A DNA stretch of 64,000 nucleotides from Bromus sterilis (taxonomy: Eukaryota > Streptophyta > Magnoliopsida > Poales > Poaceae): NCBI GenBank assembly GCA_950022295.1, contig OX465598.1:170642001-170706000 (forward strand), in the 5' to 3' direction. The notes under the pieces are model-generated. The model was not told where the DNA came from and did no database searches. It saw nothing but the letters and a program-made list of their open reading frames with translations. The position numbers were made by a program, and so were the translations under genes. Position 1 is the first letter of the stretch, and each line of letters starts with the position of its first letter. Of the stretch, positions 47,313-59,181 are shown piece after piece.

Positions 47313-49550
47313 TTGTATGAGATACTAATTCCTTTGCAGGGGAAGACCGAATGGGTAATGGGTAATGGATGCACAAATCACATGACTGGTGATAGAAGCC
47401 TTCTCATGGAATCATCTCTGAGTCCTTCTTCGAAGAAAACCATCACCTTCGCTAATAAAGGTAAAAGTAAGCTATTGGGTCTCGGCAGTGTTTCTATCTC
47501 TCGAGACCAACACATTGAAAAACTCATGCTAATTGAATCCCTCGGGTACAACCTGATGTCTGTGTCTATGCTATGTGATCCTGACCTCGTTGTCCTCTTC
47601 AGAAAATATGGTTGTGTTGTTTATATGGTTAGTGATAACTCCATCCTCTTTCGAGGAGCTAGGAAAGGTGACCTTTATATTGTAGATTTTTCTGAAGGTC
47701 CTCAGGTCGCTACTTGCCTCATGGCTCGAGCCTCCGAGTGTTGGCTATGACATCGAAGACTTGGACACGCTGGGATGAGGAACCTCCAGAAACTGGTTCT
47801 GAAGAAACACATCCTCGGGATTGAGGAAATTAGATTTACCAAGGACCGGTTATGTGGCGCGTGTGAAGCTGTAAAGATCACCAAGGCCAAGGATCCTGTG
47901 AAGACCATCATGACGACAACAAGACCTCTAGAACTGCTTCACATGGATCTATTCGGTCCTCCAAAGTAGTCAAGCTTTGGAGGTAGTGTATGGTCTTGTT
48001 ATTGTTGATGACTTATAAGATATACTTGGGTGCATTTTATTCTTTATAAGTCAGAAACCCCAGCAATCTTCAAGCGCTTCGCCCAGCGAGTCATGAACAA
48101 CTACAACCTGAAGATCAAGCACATTCGAAGCGACAACGGCACTGAGTTCAAGAACATAGGTGTGGAAGAATTCCTTGACGACTTGGGCATCACTCATGAG
48201 TTCTCAGAACCCTACACTCCTCAGCAAAATGGAGTTGTTGAGAGGAAGAACCGAACACTCATCGAGATGGCTCGAACGATGCTGGTTGAATACAACACAA
48301 CACTCATTTGGTGGGCTGAAGCAATCAACACTGCCTGCCACATCGTCAATCGAGTGTATCTTCATAAGTTCTTCAAGAAAACATCATATGAGCTAATGGT
48401 CGGTAAGAAACCCAATGTGAGTTACTTCAAAGTATTTGGTGCACCATGTTGGATTCGTGATCCTCATCACCAGTCCAAATTCGCACCAAAAGCATGTGAG
48501 GGTTTCGTGCTTGGTTATGGTATCAAATCGCACACCTACAGAGTCTACAATATCAATCATCATAAAATTGTTGACACTGTAGATGTGCGGTTTGATGAAT
48601 TTGACGGCTCGCAAAGAGATCACCTTCCACCTGTTCTAGATGAAGCTTCACCTGATGAACAGATCAACAAGATGGGTGCTAGTGACATCATTCCCGTGGA
48701 CCATCCTGACGAAACACACATACCCCCTGCTCCTGAAGAACACCCAAATCCTGAAGCAAATGATCCCGATGACGATCCTGATCCTGAGGCTCCTGAGACC
48801 CCTGAAGCACCTGAAGCTGATGCTAATGAATCTGATGACAGTGATGATGATTTTCCTAAAGATCATCGACCTCGTCTTCCACATGTCGCGAATGAAGTTC
48901 AAGTCGACAAAATCCTCGCCGACGTCAACATACCATGTCCTCTCACTCGTGCCAGAGCAAATCGAATAGCTAACTTTTGTGGGAATTTTTTGTTTGTTTC
49001 CAGTTCAGAGCCCACCAAAGTTGATGAGGCATTCCAAGAAGCGGAATGGATTCAGGCCATGCAAGACGAACTTCTTCAGTTCAAACTGAATGATGTTTGG
49101 GAACTGATCAAACGTCCTGGTCCTCGAGTTCACAATGTCATTGGAATGAAGTGGATCTACCGCAACAAACTTGATGAAGATGGCCAAGTCATCAGGAACA
49201 CGGCTCGTCTTGTCACACAAGGATACACACAAGTTGAGGGTATCGACTTCGGTGAAACCTTTTCTCCAGTTGCTAGACTTGAATCCATTCGCATCATGCT
49301 TGCATTTGCTAACCATCATAATATCAATTTATATCAAATGGATGTGAAAAGTGTATTCCTCAATGGAAATATCGAGGAAGAAGTATATGTTGCTCAACCC
49401 CCAGGTTTTGAAGACTCGAGGAATCCTGACATGGTGTACAGATTGAAGAAAGCTCATTACGGACTGAAGCAAGCCCCTCGGGCTTGGTATGACACACTAA
49501 GATATTTCCTCATCAGCAAGGGCTTCAAATCTATGATGATGCTTTATTGA
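47313..49550 (+). pseudogene. Copia-A pol: protease, integrase and RT N-terminal half
   Basis: The protease site reads WVMGNGCTNHMTG, where D-S-G is expected, so the catalytic aspartate is lost. In the pre-integrase zinc region a TGA at about 47748 stands where tryptophan is expected, before HRRLGHAG; the cysteines are in LCGACEAV. The integrase core has MDLFGP, then IRSDNGTEF and a PQQNGVVERKNRT region (second D and the E), with an interruption near 47967-48030. An acidic spacer with many DPEAPE repeats follows. RT starts near 49020 (EWIQAMQDEL, WIYRNKLDEDG, FSPVARLESIR, YQMDVKSVFLNG, YGLKQAPRAWYD). The frame ends at 49550. Confidence 0.87.
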
Positions 49551-50514
49551 AATGCCAAATCTAAGTTAATGACATTATATTTGGATGCACTAACAAGAAA
49601 TACAATGAAGAATTTTCTTTCTTGATGAGTTAACAGTATCAGATGTCCATGATGGGCGAACTGAAGTTCTTCTTAGGGCTCCAAATTCATCAGCAACGCC
49701 ATGGAATCTTCATATCTCAGGAGAAGTACCTCAAGGAGTGCCTGAGGAAATTCGGGATGCAAGACTGTAAAGGTATCAAGACACTGATGCCTACAAATGG
49801 ACAACTCGATCCTAAAGAAAATGGCAGTACTACGATCAAAAGGTATACTGCTCCATGATAGGTTCTCTGCTATATCTATGTGCATCTAGGCTTGATATAA
49901 TGTTGAGAGTTTGCATGTGTGCCCGATTCCAAGCGGCACCAAAGGAATCGCATCACCAAGCGGTGAACCGAATTCTTCGATATTTAGCTCACAACCCGTC
50001 GCTAGGCTTATGGTATCCAAGAGGCATGCAGCTGGATCTTGTTGGGTACTCAGACTCGGATTATGCTGGAGATCGCATGGATAGGAAGTCCACCTCAGGA
50101 ACATGTCACTTCCTCGGACGCTCACTGGTGTGCTGGTCATCGAAGAAGCAGAATTGTGTCTCCCTCTCCACTGCTGAAGTTGAATACATCGCCGCTGATG
50201 CAAGCTTCTCACAACTTCAATGGATGAAGCAAACTCTAGAGTACTACGACGTCAACCTGAACAAAGTAACACTTCTATGTGACAATGAGAGTGCCATCAA
50301 GATATATCAGAACCCAGTCCGGCACTCGAGGACGAAGCACATTGAGATTCGGTGTCACTTTCTTCGGGATCATGTGTTAAAGGAAGACATCGTCATCAGC
50401 CACGTGAAGACTGAAGACCAACTTGCCGATATATTCATTAAGCCTTTGGATGAGAAGCGAGTTAGCACTCTGAGGTGTGACCTAAATATCTTAGATTCCT
50501 CAAATGTCCAGTGA
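49551..50514 (+). pseudogene. Copia-A pol: RT C-terminal half and RNase H
   Basis: The RT catalytic YVDD motif is replaced by a stop followed by VNDIIFGC (about 49565). GELKFFLGLQIHQ follows in another frame, and RNase H starts after a second shift near 49855. RNase H has LVGYSDSDYAGDRMDRKSTS, CHFLGRSLVCWSSKKQ, VSLSTAEVEYIA, LLCDNESAI and ADIFIKPL, ending at 50514. RNase H on its own looks intact over 219 codons. Confidence 0.87.
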
Positions 50515-51129
50515 ATGGACACAAATCCTAACGCTTAAACAATATTGAAGAATCCTGATGTACAACACACGATGCGTCGTACTCCTCAAATCATGAGGAA
50601 CTACCTTGCTACGTGTGAAGAAATTAACGTGGAATTGACTCAAGATCCTTACGACAATTGTATGGTATCAAGTGTCTTATTCCCTATAAGGTGGGTAGCG
50701 CCACCGCCCAAATTCCTCAGGAATCCTTGGTCCTTAGTTTCCTCATTTGTGTCTTCATCCTGATACTTATTGTTTAGTCCTCAACAACATTCACCTATAG
50801 TTTTTTTTTCTTCAAAATTTATTTCTTCATCTAGGTGAATGTGATCGGACCGGTCCCTCTGTGCTCACTTATCCAACCTTTCTATCTTAAGTATGCGTTC
50901 ATTGGAAACTCACATGTTCCTCAAACTGAAGCTTTAACTTTATCCTCAAAACTTTCATTGTCCTCAGTTTCCTCAAGATGAGGACCATCAATTTAACTTT
51001 AATCTTATCTCTTGATTGTTGCGCATTTACCACGCATCGTGCATATCCATCAATGTGATAACCACAAAAATCCGAACCGCCAGGGGTAATCTTGTCCACA
51101 AAAATCGTGACCCCTCAGTTTTACCCCTC
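50515..51129 (+). other. Copia-A spacer between pol and the extra gene
   Basis: No coding sequence is recognised. TTCCTCA and ATCCTCA words are frequent. The last 100 bp lead into the TATA box at 51130 and probably include promoter elements. Confidence 0.5.
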
Positions 51130-51137
51130 TATAAATA
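51130..51137 (+). promoter_or_regulatory. TATA box of the Copia-A extra gene
   Basis: TATAAATA in CTCTATAAATAGCC is followed by a C-rich pyrimidine leader, with the first ATG 80 bp downstream (51217). The spacing fits a plant core promoter, and the motif matches the LTR TATA box at 43921. Confidence 0.7.
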
Positions 51138-51216
51138 GCCACCACCCCCACGGTCATTTTCCCCCACACCTCATTCCCTCTCGCGTCGCCGCCCTTGAGC
51201 TCCTCAAGCTCTTGCA

Positions 51217-52272
51217 ATGTCGACATCGGCGTCCATCGTCGACGGAGAAGACCGACTCGGGTTTCCTCAGCACTCGCCTCATTTCTGGTATGACAATGTC
51301 TCAACCATTAATTCCTCATTACTGCACCTTCTTCAAGATTCTTCAAGCCTCTTATTCCTCAGCAGTACTGAAATCTTACTAAGACCTATGCTTCATCAAT
51401 TTTAATTCCTCCACAATTTCCTCATGAACGCATATAATTGTACCCCCTTCCCTCGTAACTTAATTCTGTCACAGGTACATGTCAGCTGAGGAATCTTATG
51501 GTTCTCATAGTCTCACTTCATTTGCAGCTCAGCTCGAACGAACAATTGCTCAGTCTCCTCAACTGAAGAAAATGTCTCCTTGTCGCAAACTCACTGATAC
51601 TGCTCGTGACTTGCCCCCAGCGCTATATGAAAAACTGAAGACTCCAGAACGTGAAACTTCCAGTGATCGTAAGAAACGGGTTCAGAAAATCACAAGGGAA
51701 TGGGCTAAAAGATGGGTTGCATATCAGTGGATCAATCCTCAGCATGAGGAGATGTTTGCCGTCAATCCTCCCTTGAAGACCTTGGGCATTAAGTCTCGCC
51801 CTCCTCCTGAACCAGGTGTCACTCCTCATCCCTCAACCTTGAAGACTCCCGATGACTTTTCTAAGGCTTATCAGCGCTATCTCAAGAGGAAAGCTCATCT
51901 TGCCAGCATTTTGGCCCGTGACTTGGCTGCCTCAGTGAAGATTCCGCCTCAGCATGCTGCTCAGCCTCAGCCTCGGCCTCCTAGTCATCCTCACAGAAAA
52001 ACTCCTGGCATCAAACCGTCGATGAAATCCTCAGCAAAGTCTCAGGGTCCGAGCTTCTCATGCCAACGAACCACTGGAGCTGCTCCTGCCTCAAGGCTTC
52101 ACACTGATGAGTCTGGCAGTGCACCTGAGGCTTCCACCACACTGCCTCAGCCTCAACTGAAGACAAAGACGACTGTTCATCGAGGCCTGAGACCCTCTCC
52201 AAAGAGAACAACCATGCGCGGTTCTATTCAGACCTCCTTCAGCTCAGATGACGAAGATGAGTTTGAAGATCT
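51217..52272 (+). CDS. Extra two-exon gene of Copia-A, 3' truncated, function unknown
   Basis: Exon 1 is 51217-51287 (starts MSTSASIVDGEDRLGF), followed by a 187-bp GT-AG intron (51288 GTATGA to CACAG 51474) and exon 2 from 51475. The split codon TG|G gives tryptophan and the frame runs on into the 270-codon frame without a stop, which supports the splice. The protein has KKRVQKITREWAKRWVAYQW (basic, helical), an alanine/glutamine/proline-rich middle and an acidic SSDDEDEFEDL tail. The last five codons before the stop come from the inserted BARE-like LTR, so the true end is lost. No known domain is recognised. It could be an env-like or regulatory extra ORF. Confidence 0.6.
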
Positions 52273-52727
52273 TGTTGGGAATGTGCCCTAGAGGCAAATA
52301 AAATACTTTTTATTGAGCATATTCCATTAGTTCATAATACGTTTTATACTATGCTATAACTGTATTAAGCGGAAACCTTATTACAGGTGTGGTATACAAA
52401 CAACCAGTTCCCTAGTTAACTCTAGTATACTAGTCCATTGGGCGATTGATGATCAAGGTTTCCTGGTCATGAGACAAATAAGTATGTTAGCAATGGAGTC
52501 GTATCATTGGGATAATGATATGATGGACATACACCCACCAGAAGTGTTGCGATGTGATCAAGTCACATAGTTCGATATTGCGATAACTATAACGTAATGA
52601 CCAGATCCTTTGACCGTAATGATCATACGTAATTGTCATCTATGAGTAAACTTTGATTTGTATCCCACCGCCTGACAAAAATATGTTGGCCATAACGGTG
52701 CACTTTGGGTATTCCTAAATAGATGGT
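52273..52727 (+). repeat. BARE-like 5' LTR, first part
   Basis: The first 455 bp of the LTR resemble the reverse complement of the 29131-30797 solo LTR (GTGCCCTAGAGGCAAAT and GATCAAGGTTTCCTG shared). It is cut at ATGGT by LARD2. Confidence 0.88.
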
Positions 52728-55700
52728 TGTAAGGCCCGATATGCGGTACTATTCCAGATCTAGGTGTGTCCACCCAGATCCGGGGACGAAGCACATATCG
52801 GTCCCACCGCGACATATGACAAAGCCATATGCCCCAGATTTCCAACATGATATCACAACATTATAGATACAAGCATACAACATCTCATACAATCGGCATC
52901 CAACTTCCTCAAATACAATACATCAGCAGAAGGTAATGTCTGAGTACAGACTAAAATCAAATGCCTAGTGGCAAAGAGAAAAACATCGATCCCCATAACC
53001 ACACGGGTCCAGGCTCTTCGCCGGGATGCGCCTAACTAGTCGTCGTCGAGTCTCCACGTGAAACGTCGGTCACGATACGTGTTGTCGATCAAGAACCCTG
53101 AAAAGAGTTTGCGGGTAGTATCATGAGTACAGAAGTACTCAGCATCCAACTGTAGTGGTCATCTGACCCAGCAAGGACTTCATCACTCGTCATTCTAGGA
53201 CAACTAGTAGTTTACGGTAAGGAAGGGGTAAGTGGTCAGGTTGCTGCCGCACTAGCATTTATGAAGTGGCTAACGATCTAGAGAGTAAGACAAGAAGCCA
53301 AGCATTCGATGAGGAATCGCCTCCAACAAGTTTGCTATCCACCTACATACGCAAACATAACACCTATCCTATCCTTGTCCTCCTCTTCGCATCCCGGCGA
53401 AGAAGAAGCAGTCAAGGCACACACACACGTTGATCAAGTTATATTAAAATTATCTCAGCTGTTGTTGTCTATGAACAAGGAGTAGGTCTCAAGTCGTCCA
53501 TAACCCTGGACACGGCTTCACGAAAAGATTTAACCCTGCAGGGGTGTACCAACTGCCCATTACAAAGCTCCGCACGCACGCCCATCTCTCTCAGTTGCTA
53601 CCCATCACAGGCAACCATTTTATGATTTAGTTCCAAGAGATCCGAAACGACAGTTCCCTCTAACTAACAACAACAAATCCGGGTGGCCCCCGGTGAGTCG
53701 ACATTCAGCTCAGGAGCCGGTTGCGCTCTCGATCTGGTCTCTACCGTCTGTCGCAGGTTTGGATAGCCGGTTAATCACACATGGGAAAACGGGTCCTCAG
53801 CTGAACAAGGTCGGCCAGGAAGGGAACTATGTCCTCACTAGTCCGGGTTGGTTTAAAAACTACTGGCAGCTGACCAGCACACACACGGTTTCAAATCGTA
53901 AATCAGCTTGGGCCACCACTAGAAATGTTTGAAGCTAGGTAGGTAAGAAAAGGGGACCCCATAAAATCCCACACGCGGTTAGGCACGCTCAGTCTTAAAA
54001 TCAATACCCGGAACTCGGATCCTAGGTGACTCGAATGGAACAAAGCGTCGGGGTGGGATAGCCTAGACCTTCCATCCTTCGTCGAATATAGTCAACATTA
54101 TAATAATCATATCATCAACAACAATAATAATAATGATAATGTGATATCCCAAACCAAGGAGTAATAGGGTAACATCGTAGCATCCTAAGCATGCATACTA
54201 AGCAGGGGCTGAGCAACGAGCAATAGTAACATAGCAGTACATGGTTTGATGGAAGGGGACATGTCTGTATCGGTTTGAAAGAGGTTGTAAACATGTGGTA
54301 GGATCAAACATCGACCCTTACCTAGACTAGCATGCAAACCGCTGGTTGAAATAGAATGGATCATAAGTAATGTATAGTCCTTGCCTGTTGATAAGTCGGG
54401 CTCCGAAGGTGTAGTTGATCGCAAGCTCGCAACGTCTCCGAAGGTACCCGCGGAAGCACACAAGACGATAAGCACTGGAAAGCAATCAACGAGCAAGCAC
54501 TCTATTACTACGGGGAAACACAAGATCAATAAGACATCACACGACACGGCAACGCGATACGGATCTATCGTCGAGAACGGTTACTAAAAGTTTAAGTGGG
54601 GTATCGGTCACACACGACGAATACCGCACGTTTACGGTGGTTCAAGTTGCTTAGCTACAGGTGATCAACAAAGGTTGTTAACATGGCATCTCACTCAATC
54701 ATGGAATAGCACACAAACATGTCAAGAGGTGAAGCATAAATGAAACTATCTATGCTAGTCAATTTAAGTGAGGCACAACCTAAACATGGCATACACTAAG
54801 TGCCGCACGAAAATTAAAGGATTTTGTACTGTTCTTCCCTAACCCATATTTTAGGTTGGTTAACAGCAGAAAACAATAACATAAACACAAAGTACACAAA
54901 AAACTAATCAATTTACATATAAAGAACACCCCAAACGGAGTTACGGTTAAAAAGATACAAGCAAAACAAGTTACGGGCACAATCTGCCAACATCAGGAAG
55001 CACACTTTAGAGCAATGCATAAACAGGATAATCAATGCAAACATGCTCACAAACGATATGGAACTAAAGTATACATGACAGGGAAGGCATGGCAAAAAGA
55101 ATCATGCAAATAGGCATCATAGATCCAAAGATATTAAGCATGCAACATGGCATCGGAACGTTACAGAATTAGAGAAAAACAGAGGTGGCTGTCAAAAACA
55201 GCAGCATAGCAACTTTGGAGCTCAATAACTATATGACCAGCAAGCATATCATGATGATGCAATACATATAATGAAAGTATACATGATGCTTAACAATATG
55301 CAACAAGAATCACTCAATTCTGATAAACGGTCGCGACACACTCGTCGACCGAAGTTGCAACAAAATATAAACAGCAGCACACTAACAGCAAGGTAGCTAC
55401 TTTGGGTGAAGATACAATCATGATGCAGCAAGAAATTATGGCCTATGAATGCATGAAACTGAAGTAGAAACAATGCTTAATAGGATGCAAAAGGATTCAC
55501 TCCATTCCGACGTACGGTTGCGACGCAACTGTCGCCCGAAGTTTCAACAAATTAACAGTTTCAGACAGATTCACAGCAGTTAAGGAGTTAACGATCTGGT
55601 GCCCTGTTTGACCAACAATTACCCAAACAAGATGACCTCAAAATAGAATGCTCAAAAAAGATGGATGCTAGAGCACAGAGAGCACAACAATAAAAAAAAG

Positions 55701-55743
55701 TATCGCATTACAAAACGGGTACACGGAGTAGAAAATCTGGGAC

Positions 55744-56395
55744 TTAGCGAAAATTACAGAGGGGGAGCTCGGGCTGCACCTCCCATGGTGGGCTGGAGAG
55801 GACCAAAACGGCCATGGCGCGGGCACGGGAGGCCATGGGAGGCTCTTGGGCGGCCGGGGTCGAAGGAGGGTGGCCGGAGGCCGCCGGATCTGGCCGGATC
55901 AGGGCTGTGGCGGCCGTGGGGGCCGACGAGCTCGGAGCTCCGAGCCATGGCATCCATGGCGGCCATGGCTTGTTCCTGCAGAGGAAGAGAAAGGGGGAGG
56001 AGAGAGGAGGAGGGAGGAGGAAGGAAATAGGAGAGGAGGAGGAGGTCGGCCGGCGGGGTGGCGCCTCGGGCTCGCCGGAGTAGCGCAGGGAGCGGCGGCG
56101 GCCATGGCCGTGGGGAGGAGCTCGGGAGCGCGTGGTTGCTCGGGCTGGCCGGCCCAGGTTGGGCCCGGCGGCGGCGGCGGCGGGCCCGCATGGCCCGGTC
56201 GGCAGGGAGCTGGCTGGAGGAGCTCCAGGGATGACGTGGCGCGTCCTGGAGCGTCCATCTTCGGATCGGACGGCTCCAGGCACTTTAGATCTAGGGTTTC
56301 GGGATTTTGGGGGTTTTGGGGCTAATTTGGTGCAAAAAGAGGGGGCTGGCTGCAATTTTTACATGGGGGAAACCCTAGAAGGCCTAGGGGAGTGT
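55744..56395 (-). other. GC-rich leader of LARD2 3' LTR
   Basis: Long frames run on both strands (for example a 203-codon minus frame), rich in P, A, R and S, but none shows a domain. The abrupt GC shift and position just after the TATA box suggest a transcribed leader, possibly a first exon. Confidence 0.5.
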
Positions 56396-56401
56396 GGTGG
56401 T

Positions 56402-56411
56402 CTATATATAG
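56402..56411 (-). promoter_or_regulatory. TATA box of LARD2 3' LTR
   Basis: CTATATATAG lies between U3 and the GC-rich leader. The matching region is deleted from the 5' LTR, the copy that would normally drive the element. Confidence 0.65.
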
Positions 56412-56880
56412 GGCAGGGTTGGCTGGTCAGTTTATGCAAATGCCCCCGGTACCCCTCTCGTGCGTCCGGTGATCGCGTTCGTGACCGCCGAGACTCCGTA
56501 CGGACTCCGATTCCGACGAAATCTCGAACCACACGCTCAGCGCGTCGAGCCCGTCGATCGTACCTCACTGCGGTGACATTCCGACAACATTTTTCGGCAC
56601 CCCATAAAATAATCCGTTTATTAAATAAACGGGGTTTGCATTCCGGTGGCGATGGTTGGTCATGTGCCGGTTGTGACGGTGCTCGGGTGAAACCCGGTGT
56701 CGCACAGGTCGTGTGCCGTTGTGGACAAGGGGTCAGTCACGCATCCGATACGAGAATAGGGGGAAGAAATATTCACCGATTAATAAATCGGGGATGCAAA
56801 CACCGCGAACAAATCAGACAATCAAACAATTCACACCGAAAACAAAAAAATTTAATTTTTGTGAAATCTGGGCTGTTACA

Positions 56881-57480
56881 ATACAACACCACCAACAAGG
56901 GATCTCGCCCCGAGATCCAGGACGGTCCGGGGGAGAGGGGGTAAGAGAAAAGAGAGACGATGATCTTCAACACCACCAACAAGGGACTCTGCTCCATGTC
57001 GACGTCGAACTTCGGTTTAGATAAATTTCTGCAAAGGGACGACATCGTCGAAAAAACGAAACCGTCAGTGTCAACAGAAAGAACGACAGCGAAAACCGGA
57101 TCAAAGGATAGTGCTTTTCGACGCAAGTCGTGAAAACACCAGCAAAAGGAGGGAGGGCAATGGACGACCAAGATAATTACCGAAATGCTGAAAAGCTGAA
57201 GGTACTACAGGATTTCCCAACCTGAGATCGGAATCAAGACAATACACCGCGAGCGAAGCATTGTAACTATTCCGAACTCCACACTCTCGAGATCCTAGAG
57301 TTTTGAAGGGGATAAGAGAGAATGAAACACTTACGACACTTGTCTTGACCAGAGCAAGGGTAAGGAGTAAAAAGAATACTACTCTCCGATAACTAACTTA
57401 GTAACTACAAAATAGTTTTGTCTAGACTCGACTTCGGTCAGAGAGGGGATCCTACGGTCGGTAAGGATCTGATACCAAGT
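56881..57480 (-). other. LARD2 internal domain
   Basis: This 600-bp interior has no coding sequence. It has the palindrome GATCTCGCCCCGAGATC (56901-56917) near the 3' LTR, like LARD1. A short direct repeat CAACACCACCAACAAGGGA occurs at 56884 and 56968, and the primer site is at 57466-57477. Confidence 0.75.
57466..57477 (-). other. Primer binding site of LARD2 (tRNA-Met, one mismatch)
   Basis: The minus strand reads TGGTATCAGATC, one base from the tRNA-Met complement TGGTATCAGAGC, three bases from the LTR edge at 57481. Confidence 0.82.
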
Positions 57481-57789
57481 TGTAAGGCCCGATATGCGGT
57501 ACTTTTCCAGATCTAGGTGTGTCCACCCAAATCCGGGGACGAAGCACATATCGGTCCCACCGCGACATATGACAAAGCCATATGCCCCGGATTTCCAACA
57601 TGATATCACAACATTATAGATACAAGGATACAACATCTCATACAATCGGCATACAACTGCCTCAAATACAATACATCAGCAGAAGGTATATGTCTGAGTA
57701 CAGACTACAATCAAATGCCCAATGGCAAAGATAAAAACATTGATCCCCATAACCACACGGGTCCAGGCCCTCCGTCGGGATCCGCCTAA

Positions 57790-57851
57790 CTAGTCGTCGT
57801 CGAGTCTCCACGTGAAACGTCGGTCACCATACCTGTTGTCGATCAAGAACC
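57790..57851 (-). other. Exon B-like terminal segment, LARD2 5' LTR
   Basis: After CTCTTTTCAG (acceptor ending at 57852) an open segment of 19 codons ends in RLDDD and TAG (57792-57790). With the G from exon A the first codon is GGG, so the frame is kept. Confidence 0.5.
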
Positions 57852-59121
57852 CTGAAAAGAGTTTGGGGTAGTATCATGAGTACAGAAGTACTCAGCATCC
57901 AACTGTAGTGGTCATCTGACTCAGCAAGGACTTCATCACTCGTCATTCTAGGACAACTAGTAGTTTACGGTAAGGAAGGGGTAAGTGGTGAGGTTGCTGC
58001 CGCACTAGCATTTATGAAGTGGCTAACGATCTAGAGAGTAAGACAAGAAGCCAAGCATTCGATGAGGAACCGCCTCCAACAAGTCTGCTATCCACCTACA
58101 TACGCAAACATAACACCTATCCTATCCTTGTCCTCCTCTTCGCATCCCGGCGAAGAAGAAGCAGTCAAGGCACACACACACGTTGATCAAGTTATATTAA
58201 AATTATCTCAGCTGTTGTTGTCTATGAACAAGGAGTAGGTCTCAAGTCGTCCATAACCGTGGACACGTCTTCTCGAAAATATTTAACCCTGTAGGGGTGT
58301 ACCAACTGCCCATTACAAGGCTCCGCACGCACGCCCATCTCTCTCAGTTGCTACCTATCACAGGAAACCATTTTATGATTTAGTTCCAAGAGATCCGAAC
58401 TAACAATGAACAAATCCGGGTGGCCCCCGGTGAGTCGACATCCAGCTCAGGAGCCGGCCGCGCTCTTGATCATGTCTCCACCGTCTGTCGCAGGTTTGGA
58501 TAGCCGGTTAATCACACATGGGAAACCGGATCCTCAGCTGAACAAGGTGGGCCAGCAAGGGAACTATGTCCTCACTGGTCCGGGTTGGTTTAAAAACTAC
58601 TGCCAGCTGACCAGCACACACACAGTTTCAAATGGTAAATCAGCTTGGGCCACCACTAGAAATGTTTGAAGCTAGGTAGGTAATAAAAGGGGACCCCATA
58701 AAATCCCACACGTGGTTAGGAACACTCAGTCTTAAAATCAATACCCGGAACTTGGATCCTAGGTGACTTGAATGGAACAAAGCGTCGGGGCGGGATAGCC
58801 TAGACCTTCCATCCTTCGTCGAATATAGTCAACATTATAATAATCATATCATCAACAACAATAATAATAATGATAATGTGATCTCCCAAACCAAGGAGTA
58901 ACAGGGTAACATCGTAGCATCCTAAGCATGCATACTAAGAAGGGGCTGAGCAACGAGAAATAGTAACATAGCAGTACATGGTTTGCTGGGAGGGGACATG
59001 CCTGTATCGGTTTAAAAGAGGCTGTAAACATGTGGTAGGATCAAACATCGAATCTAACCTAGACTAGCATTCAAACCGCTGGTTGAAATAGAATGGATTA
59101 TAAGTAATGTATAGTCCTTGC

Positions 59122-59181
59122 CTGTTGATAACTGGGGCTTCGAAGGTGTAGTTGATCGCAAGCTCGCAACGTCTCCGAAGG
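59122..59181 (-). other. Exon A-like segment, LARD2 5' LTR
   Basis: An open minus-strand segment (FGDVASLRSTTPSKPQLST) ends at CAACAG|GCAAGG (59122/59121), a GC-type donor. The intron to exon B is 1270 bp. The 3' LTR carries the same junction. Confidence 0.5.

Larger units (their letters stand above)
43241..52272 (+). mobile_element. Copia-A: Copia retrotransposon with an extra gene after pol (3' end outside window)
   Basis: It has a 5' LTR (43241-44689), a tRNA-Met primer site, gag, protease, integrase, RT and RNase H in Copia order. After a spacer of about 600 bp, a separate promoter and two-exon gene follow. A BARE-like element interrupts it at 52273, so the 3' LTR is off the window. LTR start TGTAAGTGCATCTAGTG resembles Hosut-like wheat Copia, but this is tentative. 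The words TGAGGAA and TTCCTCA are very frequent throughout. Confidence 0.88.
52728..56880 (-). repeat. 3' LTR of LARD2
   Basis: It is nearly colinear with 57481-60903 but keeps the 55701-56437 block missing there. On the minus strand it has a TATA box (56402-56411), GC-rich leader, exon A-like segment (donor CAACAG|GCAAGG near 54385) and exon B-like segment ending near 53035. Confidence 0.92.

Noticed and set aside
55744..56355. 203-codon minus frame in LARD2 LTR
   Set aside because: Rich in P, A, R and S with competing frames of similar length on the other strand; no domain. Possibly part of a leader exon, but not callable as a gene.
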